NCBI GenBank assembly: GCA_964531385.1
Contig: CAZHGC010000008.1
Span: 1 to 64,000, forward strand
Direction: 5' to 3'
Source: MGBC114079 sp964531385
Lineage (GTDB): Bacteria > Bacillota > Clostridia > Lachnospirales > CAG-274
Length of the DNA stretch: 64,000 bases
Part shown: in pieces, positions 1 through 8,439 of the stretch
How positions within the stretch are numbered: position 1 is the stretch's first letter
How the letters are laid out: each line of letters opens with the position of its first letter
Notes under the pieces: model-generated
Told to the model about the DNA's origin: nothing
The model's input: only the letters and a program-made list of their open reading frames with translations
The model's database searches: none
Made by a program: the position numbers and the translations under genes

Positions 1-94
1 GACCCGAGAGGGGAAAATGCGGTGGCGAGTAGCGAAAGCTACGGAGTAGCATTTTGAGCGGAGAGATTTTTTATTAAACAGAAGATGTTTCTTG
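1..94 (+). repeat. Structured intergenic repeat, copy A
   Basis: This element precedes pyrE and recurs at 944-1036. The two copies share the opening GACCC, an AAAATGC/GCATTTT outer stem (14-20 with 49-55), an inner stem GTAGC/GCTAC (29-33 with 38-42) and the tail GATGTTTCTTG. The inner loop is GAAA here and GAGA in copy B, so both are GNRA tetraloops. That conservation suggests the structure acts as RNA. Its function is unknown. The copy is cut by the window edge, so the repeat may extend further left. Confidence 0.7.
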
Positions 95-147
95 ATTTTT
101 TAAGAAGCGGTTAAAGAAAATTTATGATTATACAACAGGAGGAAAAT

Positions 148-801
148 ATGAGCTATAAAAAGGATTTTATCAAATTTATGTGTCAATCCAACGTTTTGAC
201 TTTTGGAGATTTTACCCTTAAAAGCGGAAGAAAAGCCCCTTATTTTATTAATACGGGAAATTATAAAACGGGGGAACAAATTGCCAAACTTGGCGAATTT
301 TACGCAAAGTGCATTGAAGAAAACAACGTTTCGGCAAACGTATTTTTTGGTCCTGCATATAAAGGGATTCCTCTTTGCGTTGCAGCGGCTTCTTCTTTAT
401 TCTCTCAATTTGGTAAAAATGTTAATTATTGTTTTAACAGAAAAGAAGCAAAAGACCACGGCGAAGGTGGTGTTATTGTTGGCCACAAACTTTCGAACGG
501 TGATGATGTTCTCATTATTGAAGATGTTATTACTGCGGGAACGGCGATTAGAGAAACTTTGCCCGTTTTGAAAGCTGCTGCTGATGTTAATATTTCTGGC
601 GTTATCATTTCTGTTGACAGAATGGAAAAAGGAAAAGGCGAAAAATCTGCTGTTCAGGAAGTTTTTGACGAGTTTGGAATTAAAGTTTATCCTATTGTTA
701 CGGTTGAAGATATTATCGAATGTATTAAAGATGGAACTATTGAGGGAAAAGAATATCTTGATAAAATGCTTGAATACAGAAAAACTTACGGAATTAATTA
801 A
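148..801 (+). CDS. pyrE: Orotate phosphoribosyltransferase
   Basis: This enzyme joins orotate and PRPP to form orotidine 5'-monophosphate in pyrimidine synthesis, in the cytoplasm. The product is 217 residues, normal for the family. The PRPP loop is visible around residues 120-132 as VLIIEDVITAGTAIRET, and FGPAYKGIPL near residue 75 is the usual PyrE signature. I chose the ATG at 148 because AGGAGG lies just upstream; an ATG 24 bases earlier has no comparable site. The rest of a pyr operon, if present, would lie left of the window. No clear terminator follows. Confidence 0.95.
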   Translation: MSYKKDFIKFMCQSNVLTFGDFTLKSGRKAPYFINTGNYKTGEQIAKLGEFYAKCIEENNVSANVFFGPAYKGIPLCVAAASSLFSQFGKNVNYCFNRKEAKDHGEGGVIVGHKLSNGDDVLIIEDVITAGTAIRETLPVLKAAADVNISGVIISVDRMEKGKGEKSAVQEVFDEFGIKVYPIVTVEDIIECIKDGTIEGKEYLDKMLEYRKTYGIN

Positions 802-943
802 AATTTGGTTATGTGAAATTCATATTTTTGGAGCGGTACTATTTAATTTGTAATATAAATTTAATTCTTGTGAAATTATATTGTAGCAATTGTGTAGTAT
901 AATAAAATTACAAGAAAATAGATTGGAAATAAAAAAACGGAGC

Positions 944-1036
944 GACCCACAGGGGAAAATGCGGTAGCGAGTAGCGAGAGCTACGGAGTAGCATTTTAAG
1001 CGGAGGATTTTTTTATTAAACCGCAGATGTTTCTTG
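944..1036 (+). repeat. Structured intergenic repeat, copy B plus partial copy
   Basis: This is the second copy of the element at 1-94, in the same orientation, between pyrE and the stalk-domain gene. The outer stem is 956-962 with 991-997 and the inner stem is 971-975 with 980-984 around a GAGA tetraloop. A third, truncated start (GACCCACAGGGGAAAA) sits at 1081-1096. The whole gap 802-1157 holds nothing else that I recognise. Confidence 0.7.
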
Positions 1037-1157
1037 TAATAAATTACAAGAAATTGAATTGTAAATAAAAAATTCGTAGCGACCCACAGGGGAAAAGCAG
1101 AAAAGTGTTTTTTCACGACAAGATTTTTAATATTATTTTTTTGAAAGGGTGATTATT

Positions 1158-3101
1158 TTGTTAAAGAAATTTACTGCTGTTTTTATGTCATTGCTATTTG
1201 CTGTGTCTGTATGTGCAACGACATCTTTTGCGGCGGGTGTTAACGATATTGACGGGGTTTATTTAAACGGACAGAAGCTTGTTTTTAGCGATGCACAGCC
1301 TATGATTTACAACAGCCGAGTTATGGTTCCTGTTCGTGCAACAGCCGATTATTTTGGTATGGAAACGGAATGGAACAAATCTACGGAAACTATGACTTTT
1401 ACAAAGGGAAACCGTACCATTGTTCACAAAATGAGAACAAATGTTATTACTGTTAACGGTGAGGCTTTGACTTTTGACACAAGTTCAATTAATTCTATGA
1501 ACCGTACTCTTATGCCTGTTCGTATGCTTGGCGAGGCTATGGGGGCGGTTGTTGACTGGAACAACGATTCGAGACAAGTTATTATTACAACAGATTCGCC
1601 TTCCGTTTTGACAGCTCAGGCATCGGCAACTGCTGTTAACACAGGTGAAGAAGTTATTGTTAACGTTCTTACTTCGGCAACTGCAAACAAAGTTAAACTT
1701 GTTGATACAGATTCAAATGCGATGATTAACGAAAGCGTTACATACAGCGAAAACGGAGACGGAACAAAGACTTTTGCTTTGAAATGGGTTCCGAATACAA
1801 ATTCTACGGGATATAAAAATGCTCAAGTTTATGCGGGCAACGAAGCTGGTTACAGCGAAGTTGGTTTGCCGGTTGCTGTTAGTGTTGTTGCAGATTCTTC
1901 TCCGAAACTTAAAAGCTACAATGTTAGCAAATATTCTGTTGACAAAAACGAATATGTTACTTTTACAATTTATGCAAATACTACCACTACAAAAATTAAG
2001 ATTGAAAACGATTTTAATGCGGACACAAAAGAACTTACAAGTTTTACTGCTTCGGGTGACGACAAAGTTTTTGAGGGCAGAGTTAAAATGACAAAATCCG
2101 GAAACAGAGAGTTTACAATTCGTGCCGGAAACAACAAAGGTTATTCTAACGAATATCAAACAGTTGTTATTGACGTTGACAAAACAAGCAGTAAAGATGA
2201 CGACGACGATGACGACGATGATGACGATTGTGCAATTAAGGATATTGACGTTGATGACGATGAGGTTGCTGTTGACGGAGAGGTTACCGTTAAGGTTACC
2301 ACAACTTATGATGTTGATGAAATTAACGTTTATGATGCTGATGATGATAGAGTTGCAAAAACGATTTATGAAACATCAAAAAGCAGAAGTGACAACGAAA
2401 AAATTTGGAAAATCAATGTTCCTGTTGAAGAGAAAGGAACTAACAAATTTTATGTTTACGCATACACAGATGATGACGAAACACACAAAAGTTTCAGTGT
2501 TAAGGGCATTGAATATGACGATGATGAACTTGTTATTAAGAGCATAACTCAGGAGGACGACGACGCAGAAGAGGGTGATGACGTTAAAATCAAAGTTATT
2601 ACTTCCGATGTTGCGAAGAAAGTTGAAGTTGCGGACAACAACGACAAAACAATCGATACGACAACTTCATCTTCAAGAAGTGGTGACGAGAGCCGTTCTT
2701 GGACCCTCAAAATTCCTAATGCAAAAGCTGACAAGAACTATTATATTTATGCTTATGACGAGGACAACGATGATGTTCACAAGAAATTTACTTTAAATCT
2801 TGACGATTCGGAAGAACTTGAGATAATCGATGTTGACCTTGAGGACAACAATGTTGATTTATATGATGACATTGAAGTTACTGTTAGAACATCGACAGGG
2901 GCTACTAAGGTTTGGATTGAAAACGGTGATGATGACAAAGTTGCATCTTTGAGTAAATATACGAAAAAAGATGACGACGAACTTATTTGGGAGCTTGATT
3001 TTGAGGCTGACGAAGAGGGCAAAGTTACTTATACTGTTTATGCGAAAGATTCTGACGGAAACGAGGAGAAAGAGAAGTTTACTGTTAGGGTTGAGGACTA
3101 A
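1158..3101 (+). CDS. Secreted stalk-domain protein with Asp-rich Ig-like repeats
   Basis: This is a predicted exported surface protein of about 647 residues. A signal peptide (LLFAVSVCATTSFAAG) is followed by a copper-amine-oxidase N-terminal (stalk) domain at about residues 30-150 with the typical MVPVRATADYFG and LMPVRMLGEAMGA motifs. About five Ig-like modules of roughly 90-100 residues follow. A linker of eleven Asp residues near residue 350 separates two ordinary modules from three extremely acidic ones. I see no LPXTG or SLH anchor. The stalk domain is known from non-catalytic surface proteins of Clostridia, so no oxidase activity is implied. Start: TTG at 1158 is preferred because GAAAGGGTG lies about 8 bases upstream; a GTG at 1149 overlaps that site. 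Acidic repeats may bind Ca2+, which is an inference. Confidence 0.8.
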   Translation: MLKKFTAVFMSLLFAVSVCATTSFAAGVNDIDGVYLNGQKLVFSDAQPMIYNSRVMVPVRATADYFGMETEWNKSTETMTFTKGNRTIVHKMRTNVITVNGEALTFDTSSINSMNRTLMPVRMLGEAMGAVVDWNNDSRQVIITTDSPSVLTAQASATAVNTGEEVIVNVLTSATANKVKLVDTDSNAMINESVTYSENGDGTKTFALKWVPNTNSTGYKNAQVYAGNEAGYSEVGLPVAVSVVADSSPKLKSYNVSKYSVDKNEYVTFTIYANTTTTKIKIENDFNADTKELTSFTASGDDKVFEGRVKMTKSGNREFTIRAGNNKGYSNEYQTVVIDVDKTSSKDDDDDDDDDDDCAIKDIDVDDDEVAVDGEVTVKVTTTYDVDEINVYDADDDRVAKTIYETSKSRSDNEKIWKINVPVEEKGTNKFYVYAYTDDDETHKSFSVKGIEYDDDELVIKSITQEDDDAEEGDDVKIKVITSDVAKKVEVADNNDKTIDTTTSSSRSGDESRSWTLKIPNAKADKNYYIYAYDEDNDDVHKKFTLNLDDSEELEIIDVDLEDNNVDLYDDIEVTVRTSTGATKVWIENGDDDKVASLSKYTKKDDDELIWELDFEADEEGKVTYTVYAKDSDGNEEKEKFTVRVED

Positions 3102-3156
3102 AGAGGTTGTCAAAAACGCAAGCGTTTTTGATTTGAAGCCGTCGCAAGGCGACCGG

Positions 3157-3294
3157 CTATGCAAGAAATGAAATTTCTTGCAAGTTTAGAAGAGGAAGAA
3201 ATGGCGTTTCTTCGCACAAGGCAACTGTCTATGCAAGAAATGAGATTTCTTGCAGATTTAAAATAGGAGGAAATGACGTTTCTTCGCACAAGGC
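3157..3294. repeat. Two 66-bp direct repeats with palindromes
   Basis: Two 66-bp copies (3157-3222 and 3229-3294) follow the preceding gene. Each contains a palindrome GCAAGAAA/TTTCTTGC and the block TTTCTTCGCACAAGGC. Further hairpins flank them: CAAAAACG/CGTTTTTG near 3112-3130 and GGACGGG/CCCGTCC at 3331-3349. The region 3102-3430 is therefore almost wholly self-complementary. No coding sequence is credible here. Confidence 0.7.
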
Positions 3295-3439
3295 TTTCTT
3301 GCGAAAGCCCTTGAAACGCCATTTTCCCTCGGACGGGCAAAGCCCGTCCTGCGGAACAAAGTCTGCGACGCTATTGTTATTGTTATTTGTTGGTGAAATT
3401 GATGTTTTTAGCATCTCCATTTTTGGAGGTGCTATTTTT

Positions 3440-3690
3440 TTGCGGAAAAGGGGGGAGGGGGAAGAGGATTAGAAAAAAGGCGGAGGAAAGGGGGAAAAGA
3501 GAGGGAGGGGTGGTTTTGGAGAGGGAGGAGAAAGTAGTTAAAAGAGGGGGGAGAGAGGAGAAACGGAAGGGAAAGGGGCGTTTTTTTGAGGAGGGGAGAG
3601 GCATTGGAAAAGAGAGGGAGGAAAAGAGGGAAAGGCGAGCGAGGGAAGAGGAGATTAAAAAGCGGGGGATTGGCAAAAGAACAAAATTTC
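3440..3690 (+). other. Purine/G-rich intergenic tract 1
   Basis: About 250 bases are almost entirely A and G on the plus strand, with many GGGG runs and GAGAGGGAGG-like words. The tract lies between two convergent genes. Open frames across it translate to low-complexity R/K/E/G strings and have no ribosome site, so I regard it as noncoding. Similar tracts recur elsewhere, always purine-rich on the plus strand. Confidence 0.75.
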
Positions 3691-3691
3691 C

Positions 3692-4231
3692 CTATAAGGA
3701 CAGCCAAATGCCTGTTGTTATTATATCGGCTATATCCATTACAAGGGAGAGGCGGGTGTTTTGGAGGAGCGTTATTTCCAAAAAGCCGTTTAAATTTACT
3801 ATGCCCGTTATGAAAACGTCACCGACTTCGCCGAGGTCTTTTTTTACGCCGGAGCCGGGGCGGAGAGACCCTTTTCCAACGGTTATATAACCTACATTTT
3901 TGCCAAGAGAGGCATCAACGGCTATTACAAGGGGGTTTTCGTTTGTTGAATAAATTTCATTTATTGTTGACGAAAGGTTTATTGCATGGACGGGGTTTTT
4001 TAATGTTCCGTATATTTTTACGTTGTCCTTTTTTGGCAATTTGTTCAATTTATAGCCGATTAGCGGGCCGAGACTGTCGCCGGTTGCTTTATCTGTTCCT
4101 ATACATAATACAACAATTTCTTTTTTTGATGGGATAAATTCTTTTAATGTTTCTTTTAATGCTGATTTGAAATCGAATAATGCGGTTTTTGCTTTTGAAT
4201 TTACATAACGTGTATTTTTTTCTTTTGACAT
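3692..4231 (-). CDS. yyaC: YyaC-type spore protein (GPR-related fold)
   Basis: The product is 179 residues and belongs to the YyaC family, a group found in spore-formers and structurally related to the germination protease GPR; its exact role is unclear. The diagnostic block VLCIGTDKATGDSLGPLIG lies near residues 40-60. Further family blocks are YGTLKNPVHAINL near 75 and VIAVDASLGKNVGYI near 105. The upstream ribosome site is AAGGAGC with fairly long spacing to the ATG. It is transcribed away from the following LysM gene, across a 513-base gap. It is one of the better markers that this organism forms endospores. Confidence 0.9.
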   Translation of the reverse strand: MSKEKNTRYVNSKAKTALFDFKSALKETLKEFIPSKKEIVVLCIGTDKATGDSLGPLIGYKLNKLPKKDNVKIYGTLKNPVHAINLSSTINEIYSTNENPLVIAVDASLGKNVGYITVGKGSLRPGSGVKKDLGEVGDVFITGIVNLNGFLEITLLQNTRLSLVMDIADIITTGIWLSL

Positions 4232-4397
4232 TGGGATATTTTAGCTCCTTGATTTATTAAATTATGCCGATTTAAGGCCATGTGTTGTGATTTTAGTTTG
4301 AGTTGTTTAGGAAAAAGTATGTATGATTTTGAGATTTTTTTATTATGCTCAATTTTTTTTATTATTCAAAAAAATGGATAAAAAATTCAAAATGGTA

Positions 4398-4467
4398 TTG
4401 ACAAAATGTTATTTATAATATATATTTATTGTAATATTATTTACATATATTTGATAAAATGTAAAAT
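4398..4467 (+). promoter_or_regulatory. Candidate sigma-A promoters in the 4232-4744 gap
   Basis: TTGACA (4398-4403) lies 17 bases before TATATT (4421-4426), and TTTACA (4440-4445) lies 16 bases before TAAAAT (4462-4467). Either would drive the LysM gene with a leader of about 280-320 bases. Near the end of the leader, CCATAA and TTATGG pair just before the ribosome site (about 4703-4732). The rest of the gap is AT-rich and otherwise featureless to me. Confidence 0.5.
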
Positions 4468-4744
4468 AATAGTGAATAAATGGAAGTTGTGTAATAAAAT
4501 GTAAGACGAAAAATTAATTTTATCGACGTATATTTCCAAAATTTATGATTTGGATTGTGTTATTATAACTTTGCGTTCAAGTTTATGGACAAGTTTATTT
4601 AAGCTGTTTTGAAAAATTTTTACTTAGGTGACACTGAAGTTGCAAGGAATTTTTTGCGGAAAAATTATTACAAATTTATTTTAATTTAATTATTTGGTGT
4701 TGCCATAAAGCGAAAGCTTGCTATTTTATGGAGGTGCAAGACAT

Positions 4745-6040
4745 ATGTACGAGGAACAAAGGCCGAAGCTGCCAACGAATGTTAAACAAATCGGAAACAT
4801 ATCTCAAGGTATTAAAATATATGTTGAAGACTATGTTTATACTTACATTCAGCAGTATGCGTCTTTTGCGGAATGTGAAGAGAAAATTGGCGTTTTGACG
4901 GGAAGAAAAACGTCTTATGAAAACGGCGATGTTTTATTTATTAACGGCATTATTCAGGGCAAATTTAGCGAGAGTGATGCGGGTATGGAAGTTTTGACGG
5001 AGAAAAGCCGAAGCTACATAGATGAACAAATTATGTTATATTTCCCGAATGATGAAATTTTGGGCTGGGTTTACATTCAGCCGGGGTATGGCGACTTTTT
5101 GAACACAAATTTAATTAACTATCACGAAAGCAATTTTAAAAAATATTACAATGTACTTTTTCTTTTTGACCCTTTGGAGAAAGTTAACGGATTTTTTTGC
5201 AAAAACGAAGTTACGGGCAAGCTTGAAGAAGTTAGAGGATATTTTATTTATTATGACCGAAACGAGGGTATGCACGAATATATGCTTAAAAACAGGCTTT
5301 CAAAGCCGAAAGAGGCGGAGAATTTAGCTGTTGATGAGCCGGATTTTGACGAGAACGCTCATTTTAAGGGCGGGGGAGACTTAGTTACAGAAAAAATTAG
5401 AAAGAGTTTTGACAAAGAACGGCAACATATGCCGAGGACTGTTCGGCAAAAAGGCAAAGTTGTTACCGAGCAACGGAAGCTTGTTAATTTCCTTGGAACT
5501 TTAAGTGCTGTTTTATTTTGTGCGTGTTTTGTTATGGGTGCGGGCATAATTAAAAATGACGACCGGATTAACAATGTTGAAAAACAGATGGCAGCGATTG
5601 ACAATTCATATACATACATTATTAAAGCGATGAAGGAGGGAAACGTTCAGAATGTTTTTGCTGCACAAAATGGTGAAAGCGGTTTGTTTGAAACAACGAA
5701 GCCCGAAAACGAAATTTTAACATCTTTTGAGCAAACCTCTTTTGCCAAAGAAAGCGAAACGGAAGCTATTTCGGAAAAAGTTTCCGAAACAGTTTCTGAA
5801 AAACCAACCACAACAACCACTTTACAATTAACTGAGGGGGAACAACGGGAAGTTTCCCAAAAGGCGACTTGGGCAACTTCCATTGTTCCACAAAAATACA
5901 AAGTTCAGGAGGGCGATAGTTTATCGAGCATAAGTATTAAATTTTATGGAACAAAAGCGAAAATGAAAGACATTATGGCAAAAAATAATCTTGAAAATCC
6001 GGATATGATTTATTATGGCAAGATTATTTATCTTCCGTAA
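4745..6040 (+). CDS. Membrane LysM protein with degenerate JAMM/MPN-like domain
   Basis: The product is about 431 residues. Residues 20-170 resemble the MPN/JAMM fold. EEKIGVLTG (about 45-53) matches the conserved E-x-x-G-x-x-x-G strand, and GWVYIQPGYGDFL (about 107-119) lines up with the GWxHSHPGxG metalloprotease motif. Both histidines, the Ser and the Asp are replaced, so no zinc catalysis is expected. A basic linker is followed by one membrane segment (about 245-266), a Ser/Thr/Glu-rich stretch and a C-terminal LysM domain (about 387-431) for peptidoglycan binding. The N-terminal domain is therefore probably cytoplasmic and LysM external. Start: ATG 4745 follows GGAGGTG; an upstream in-frame ATG at 4718 lacks a site. 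A histidine kinase gene follows 91 bases on. LysM is certain; the MPN assignment is an inference from motif spacing. Confidence 0.8.
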   Translation: MYEEQRPKLPTNVKQIGNISQGIKIYVEDYVYTYIQQYASFAECEEKIGVLTGRKTSYENGDVLFINGIIQGKFSESDAGMEVLTEKSRSYIDEQIMLYFPNDEILGWVYIQPGYGDFLNTNLINYHESNFKKYYNVLFLFDPLEKVNGFFCKNEVTGKLEEVRGYFIYYDRNEGMHEYMLKNRLSKPKEAENLAVDEPDFDENAHFKGGGDLVTEKIRKSFDKERQHMPRTVRQKGKVVTEQRKLVNFLGTLSAVLFCACFVMGAGIIKNDDRINNVEKQMAAIDNSYTYIIKAMKEGNVQNVFAAQNGESGLFETTKPENEILTSFEQTSFAKESETEAISEKVSETVSEKPTTTTTLQLTEGEQREVSQKATWATSIVPQKYKVQEGDSLSSISIKFYGTKAKMKDIMAKNNLENPDMIYYGKIIYLP

Positions 6041-6131
6041 GGAGGGTATTTTCCCGCCGTCTTTTAGGCGGTGGGAGGGAGTTTAATTTAGGGGCAATGC
6101 GTTCGGAAACTTTTAATTGGGGGTTTTATTT

Positions 6132-6833
6132 ATGGAATTTTACAATAACAGGAATTTTGAACAACTTACGGCGGAGCTTGCTCACGAAGTTAAAAATCCT
6201 GTTGCACTTATTAAAGCCAACATTGATTATATGCAAATTATTGACACTAACGGGGTTTACGACAAAAATTTTGGAATTATCAAGAAAGAGCTTCAAAAGA
6301 TTACTAACATTGTTATGGATTTTATCAAACTTGCAAAGCCTGTTCAAAATTCAGAAAGGGAAATTATTTTCATTTACGATTTAATTTTTGAAATTATTGA
6401 AGAATTTGACACACCTTTTGACGACAAAGAAATTAAATTTGAACTTACTTGTTTTAATGAGGATTTGAAATTTTTGGGTGAGTATTCAAAAATTTGCATT
6501 GTATTTTTTAATATTTTCAAAAATGCTGTTGAGGCTATTTCCGAAAAAGGGAACATTTCAACTTTTATTGGGCGAGAGGGTGACGAAATTGTTATTAAAG
6601 TTGTTGACAGCGGAGAGGGGATTAACGAGGGGATTGAAAAAGAGGTTGGAACTCCGTTTTTTACTACTAAAGTTGGCGGAAGCGGTCTTGGACTTTCGAT
6701 TTGTAAGAAAGTTATTGAGGGGCACAACGGGACTTTTAAAATATATAACAATGAGGGTGCGGGGTGCACTGTTGAGGTTAGGATTAGGGAGGAGAGAGAA
6801 TTTGGGGGATTGAAAAGCGGGGAAAGAAATTAA
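6132..6833 (+). CDS. Sensorless histidine kinase
   Basis: This is a soluble two-component kinase of about 233 residues consisting of only a phosphoacceptor helix and an ATPase domain. The H-box is LAHEVKNPVALIKA near residue 20. The N-box is NIFKNAVEAI near 135, G1 is VVDSGEGI near 160, the F-box GTPFFTTK near 177, and G2 GGSGLGLSICKKV near 187. There is no membrane segment or sensor domain and no response regulator beside it, so it may phosphorylate a distant regulator such as Spo0A (inference). The H-box and F-box style is that of NtrB and sporulation kinases. It may be co-transcribed with the preceding LysM gene, which would give it a surface-linked partner. Start: ATG 6132 after a G-rich site at 6119-6123; an upstream TTG at 6117 is less likely. 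Confidence 0.85.
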   Translation: MEFYNNRNFEQLTAELAHEVKNPVALIKANIDYMQIIDTNGVYDKNFGIIKKELQKITNIVMDFIKLAKPVQNSEREIIFIYDLIFEIIEEFDTPFDDKEIKFELTCFNEDLKFLGEYSKICIVFFNIFKNAVEAISEKGNISTFIGREGDEIVIKVVDSGEGINEGIEKEVGTPFFTTKVGGSGLGLSICKKVIEGHNGTFKIYNNEGAGCTVEVRIREEREFGGLKSGERN

Positions 6834-7023
6834 GACAGTTTGGGGGACTGTCTTTTTTTATTAGGGAGGGAGGGAAGAGGTGGTGGAGAGGTTATTTTTG
6901 AAAAAAGGAGAAGAGGGAAAAAAGGGGAGAAGGGAGGAAAAGGAAGTTAAGGCAGTTTGGGGGACTGTCTTTTTTTATTGGGGCGAGAGGGAAAAGAGGT
7001 GGCGGAGAGGTTATTTTTGAAAA
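6832..7023 (+). repeat. Tandemly duplicated terminator within a purine-rich tract
   Basis: A segment of about 73 bases occurs twice (6832-6904 and 6949-7023). Each begins with a hairpin, GACAGT/ACTGTC at 6834-6852 and GGCAGT/ACTGTC at 6951-6969, followed by seven or eight T, and continues as G-rich purine sequence ending GAGAGGTTATTTTTGAAAA. The first is the intrinsic terminator of the histidine kinase gene. The G-rich tract runs on to about 7040. Confidence 0.85.
6834..6859 (+). terminator. Terminator of the histidine kinase gene
   Basis: Stem GACAGT/ACTGTC with a G-rich loop is followed by seven T. A near copy lies at 6951-6977. Confidence 0.85.
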
Positions 7024-7060
7024 GGGGGGAAGGGGGGTTGTTTGGGGCGGAACGGCATTT

Positions 7061-8341
7061 TTACAAAGCCTTATATATATTAAACAGCGAATTTATTACA
7101 AGGTAGGCTTGCGGAAAAGGTCGCATAATGTTCCAAATTCCTGTTCCGACAAGCGAAAATTCACTTATCAAGTTGAGTTTTGCTTCAATGCTTTTTGCGT
7201 CTTCGAACCAAACTATATGTTCTTTTCCTGTGTTTGGGTCGGTATAGTTGAAAAACGGGGCTTGTGCATTTTCATCGAAATATATAGTTGAGCCAACTTT
7301 TCTTGCAAGGGTTACCGCCTCAACGTTTCCCAATGATTTTGCTTTTGAACCTTTTACATAGGGCAATGTCCAATCATAGCCATAGTTTGGAATTCCCATA
7401 AATATTTTTTCGGGGGAAATTTGAGTTATTGCATATTCAACAACTTCACGAACTTTTGGAAGAGGTGCAACGGCTTGCGGTGGGCCATAGGTGTAACCCC
7501 ATTCATAGGTCATAAGCAAGACGGCGTTTGAAGCTTCGCCGAGGGCTTTATAATCGTGGGCCTCATAGAGCAACCCTGCTTGATTTGACGAAGTTTTTGG
7601 GGCAAGGGCAGTCATAACAAAATAGCCCTCGTTATTTAGGCGTTCACTTAGTTTACCAATGAACTCAACATATTTTTCCCTATCTTCGGGGTAAATATAT
7701 TCAAAATCAACATCTAACGCTTTATATCCTTTTTTTCGCATATTATCAAGTATATTTTCGATTAAATTCTGTGAGGCTTCGGAATTGTTCAAAATTTGAT
7801 TTGCAAGCTCGTTTGAAAAAGTTCCGTTTGTTGTTAAAGTTGAAATTAACATAATTGGTGCAACTCCATAGTCGAGGGCTATTCGGATAATTTCGTCATC
7901 ATTTGTTCCGATTAGCTCACCGTTTGGCGTAAATCCATATGTGAAAATTGTGATGAAGCTTAAATATGGCAATGTTTGTATTAGGATATTTTTATCAATA
8001 TATGGATAGGCATATCCATTTACTGCTAAAACTCCTCGTTTTTCTCCCTCATACTCAATGACGATTGTTTGTCCGGGATAAATTATTCCATTTTGAAGAA
8101 TTACAGGGTTGTTTTGCAACAAACTTACAACAGAAACTCCATATTTTTCGGCTATTGAATATAATGTTTCACCTGTGCTGACGGTGTGGGTTGTTTTTGG
8201 AATTAAAACAACGATTGTTTGCCCCTCGACGAGCGTTGTTTCATCTATTTCGTTATTTTGGCTTAAAAGAAGAGGTGATGTGTTATACATTCTTGCGATT
8301 GAAGAGAGTGTTTCTCCTTTTGTAACTGTGTGGATTATCAT
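7061..8341 (-). CDS. sleL: SleL/YaaH-type LysM glycosidase of spore cortex
   Basis: The product has 426 residues. Two LysM domains (about residues 2-47 and 51-97) are followed by a GH18 catalytic domain (about 105-420). The GH18 signature appears as ALDVDFEYI near residue 214, with the final Glu as the expected acid/base. In Bacillus, SleL (YaaH) is an N-acetylglucosaminidase that cuts cortex fragments during germination; that role is inferred here. There is no signal peptide, which fits a protein laid onto the spore from the mother cell. The start ATG has GGGAGGT upstream. The gene stands alone between two purine-rich tracts. Confidence 0.9.
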   Translation of the reverse strand: MIIHTVTKGETLSSIARMYNTSPLLLSQNNEIDETTLVEGQTIVVLIPKTTHTVSTGETLYSIAEKYGVSVVSLLQNNPVILQNGIIYPGQTIVIEYEGEKRGVLAVNGYAYPYIDKNILIQTLPYLSFITIFTYGFTPNGELIGTNDDEIIRIALDYGVAPIMLISTLTTNGTFSNELANQILNNSEASQNLIENILDNMRKKGYKALDVDFEYIYPEDREKYVEFIGKLSERLNNEGYFVMTALAPKTSSNQAGLLYEAHDYKALGEASNAVLLMTYEWGYTYGPPQAVAPLPKVREVVEYAITQISPEKIFMGIPNYGYDWTLPYVKGSKAKSLGNVEAVTLARKVGSTIYFDENAQAPFFNYTDPNTGKEHIVWFEDAKSIEAKLNLISEFSLVGTGIWNIMRPFPQAYLVINSLFNIYKAL

Positions 8342-8439
8342 TTTGATACCTCCCGAGTTTTAATAATAAAGCGTTGTTTGTGCTTTGTTATTTCAAATAT
8401 ATTATGGAAAGGGGGATATTATTCGGGTGTTCTGAAATA

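Noticed and set aside
3157..3294. Possible CRISPR array
   Set aside because: Only two 66-bp repeats with a 6-base spacer and no cas genes; they are palindromic direct repeats.
3387..3890. Open frame over purine tract 1 and the end of yyaC
   Set aside because: It translates to low-complexity R/K/E/G sequence, has no ribosome site and overlaps yyaC on the other strand.
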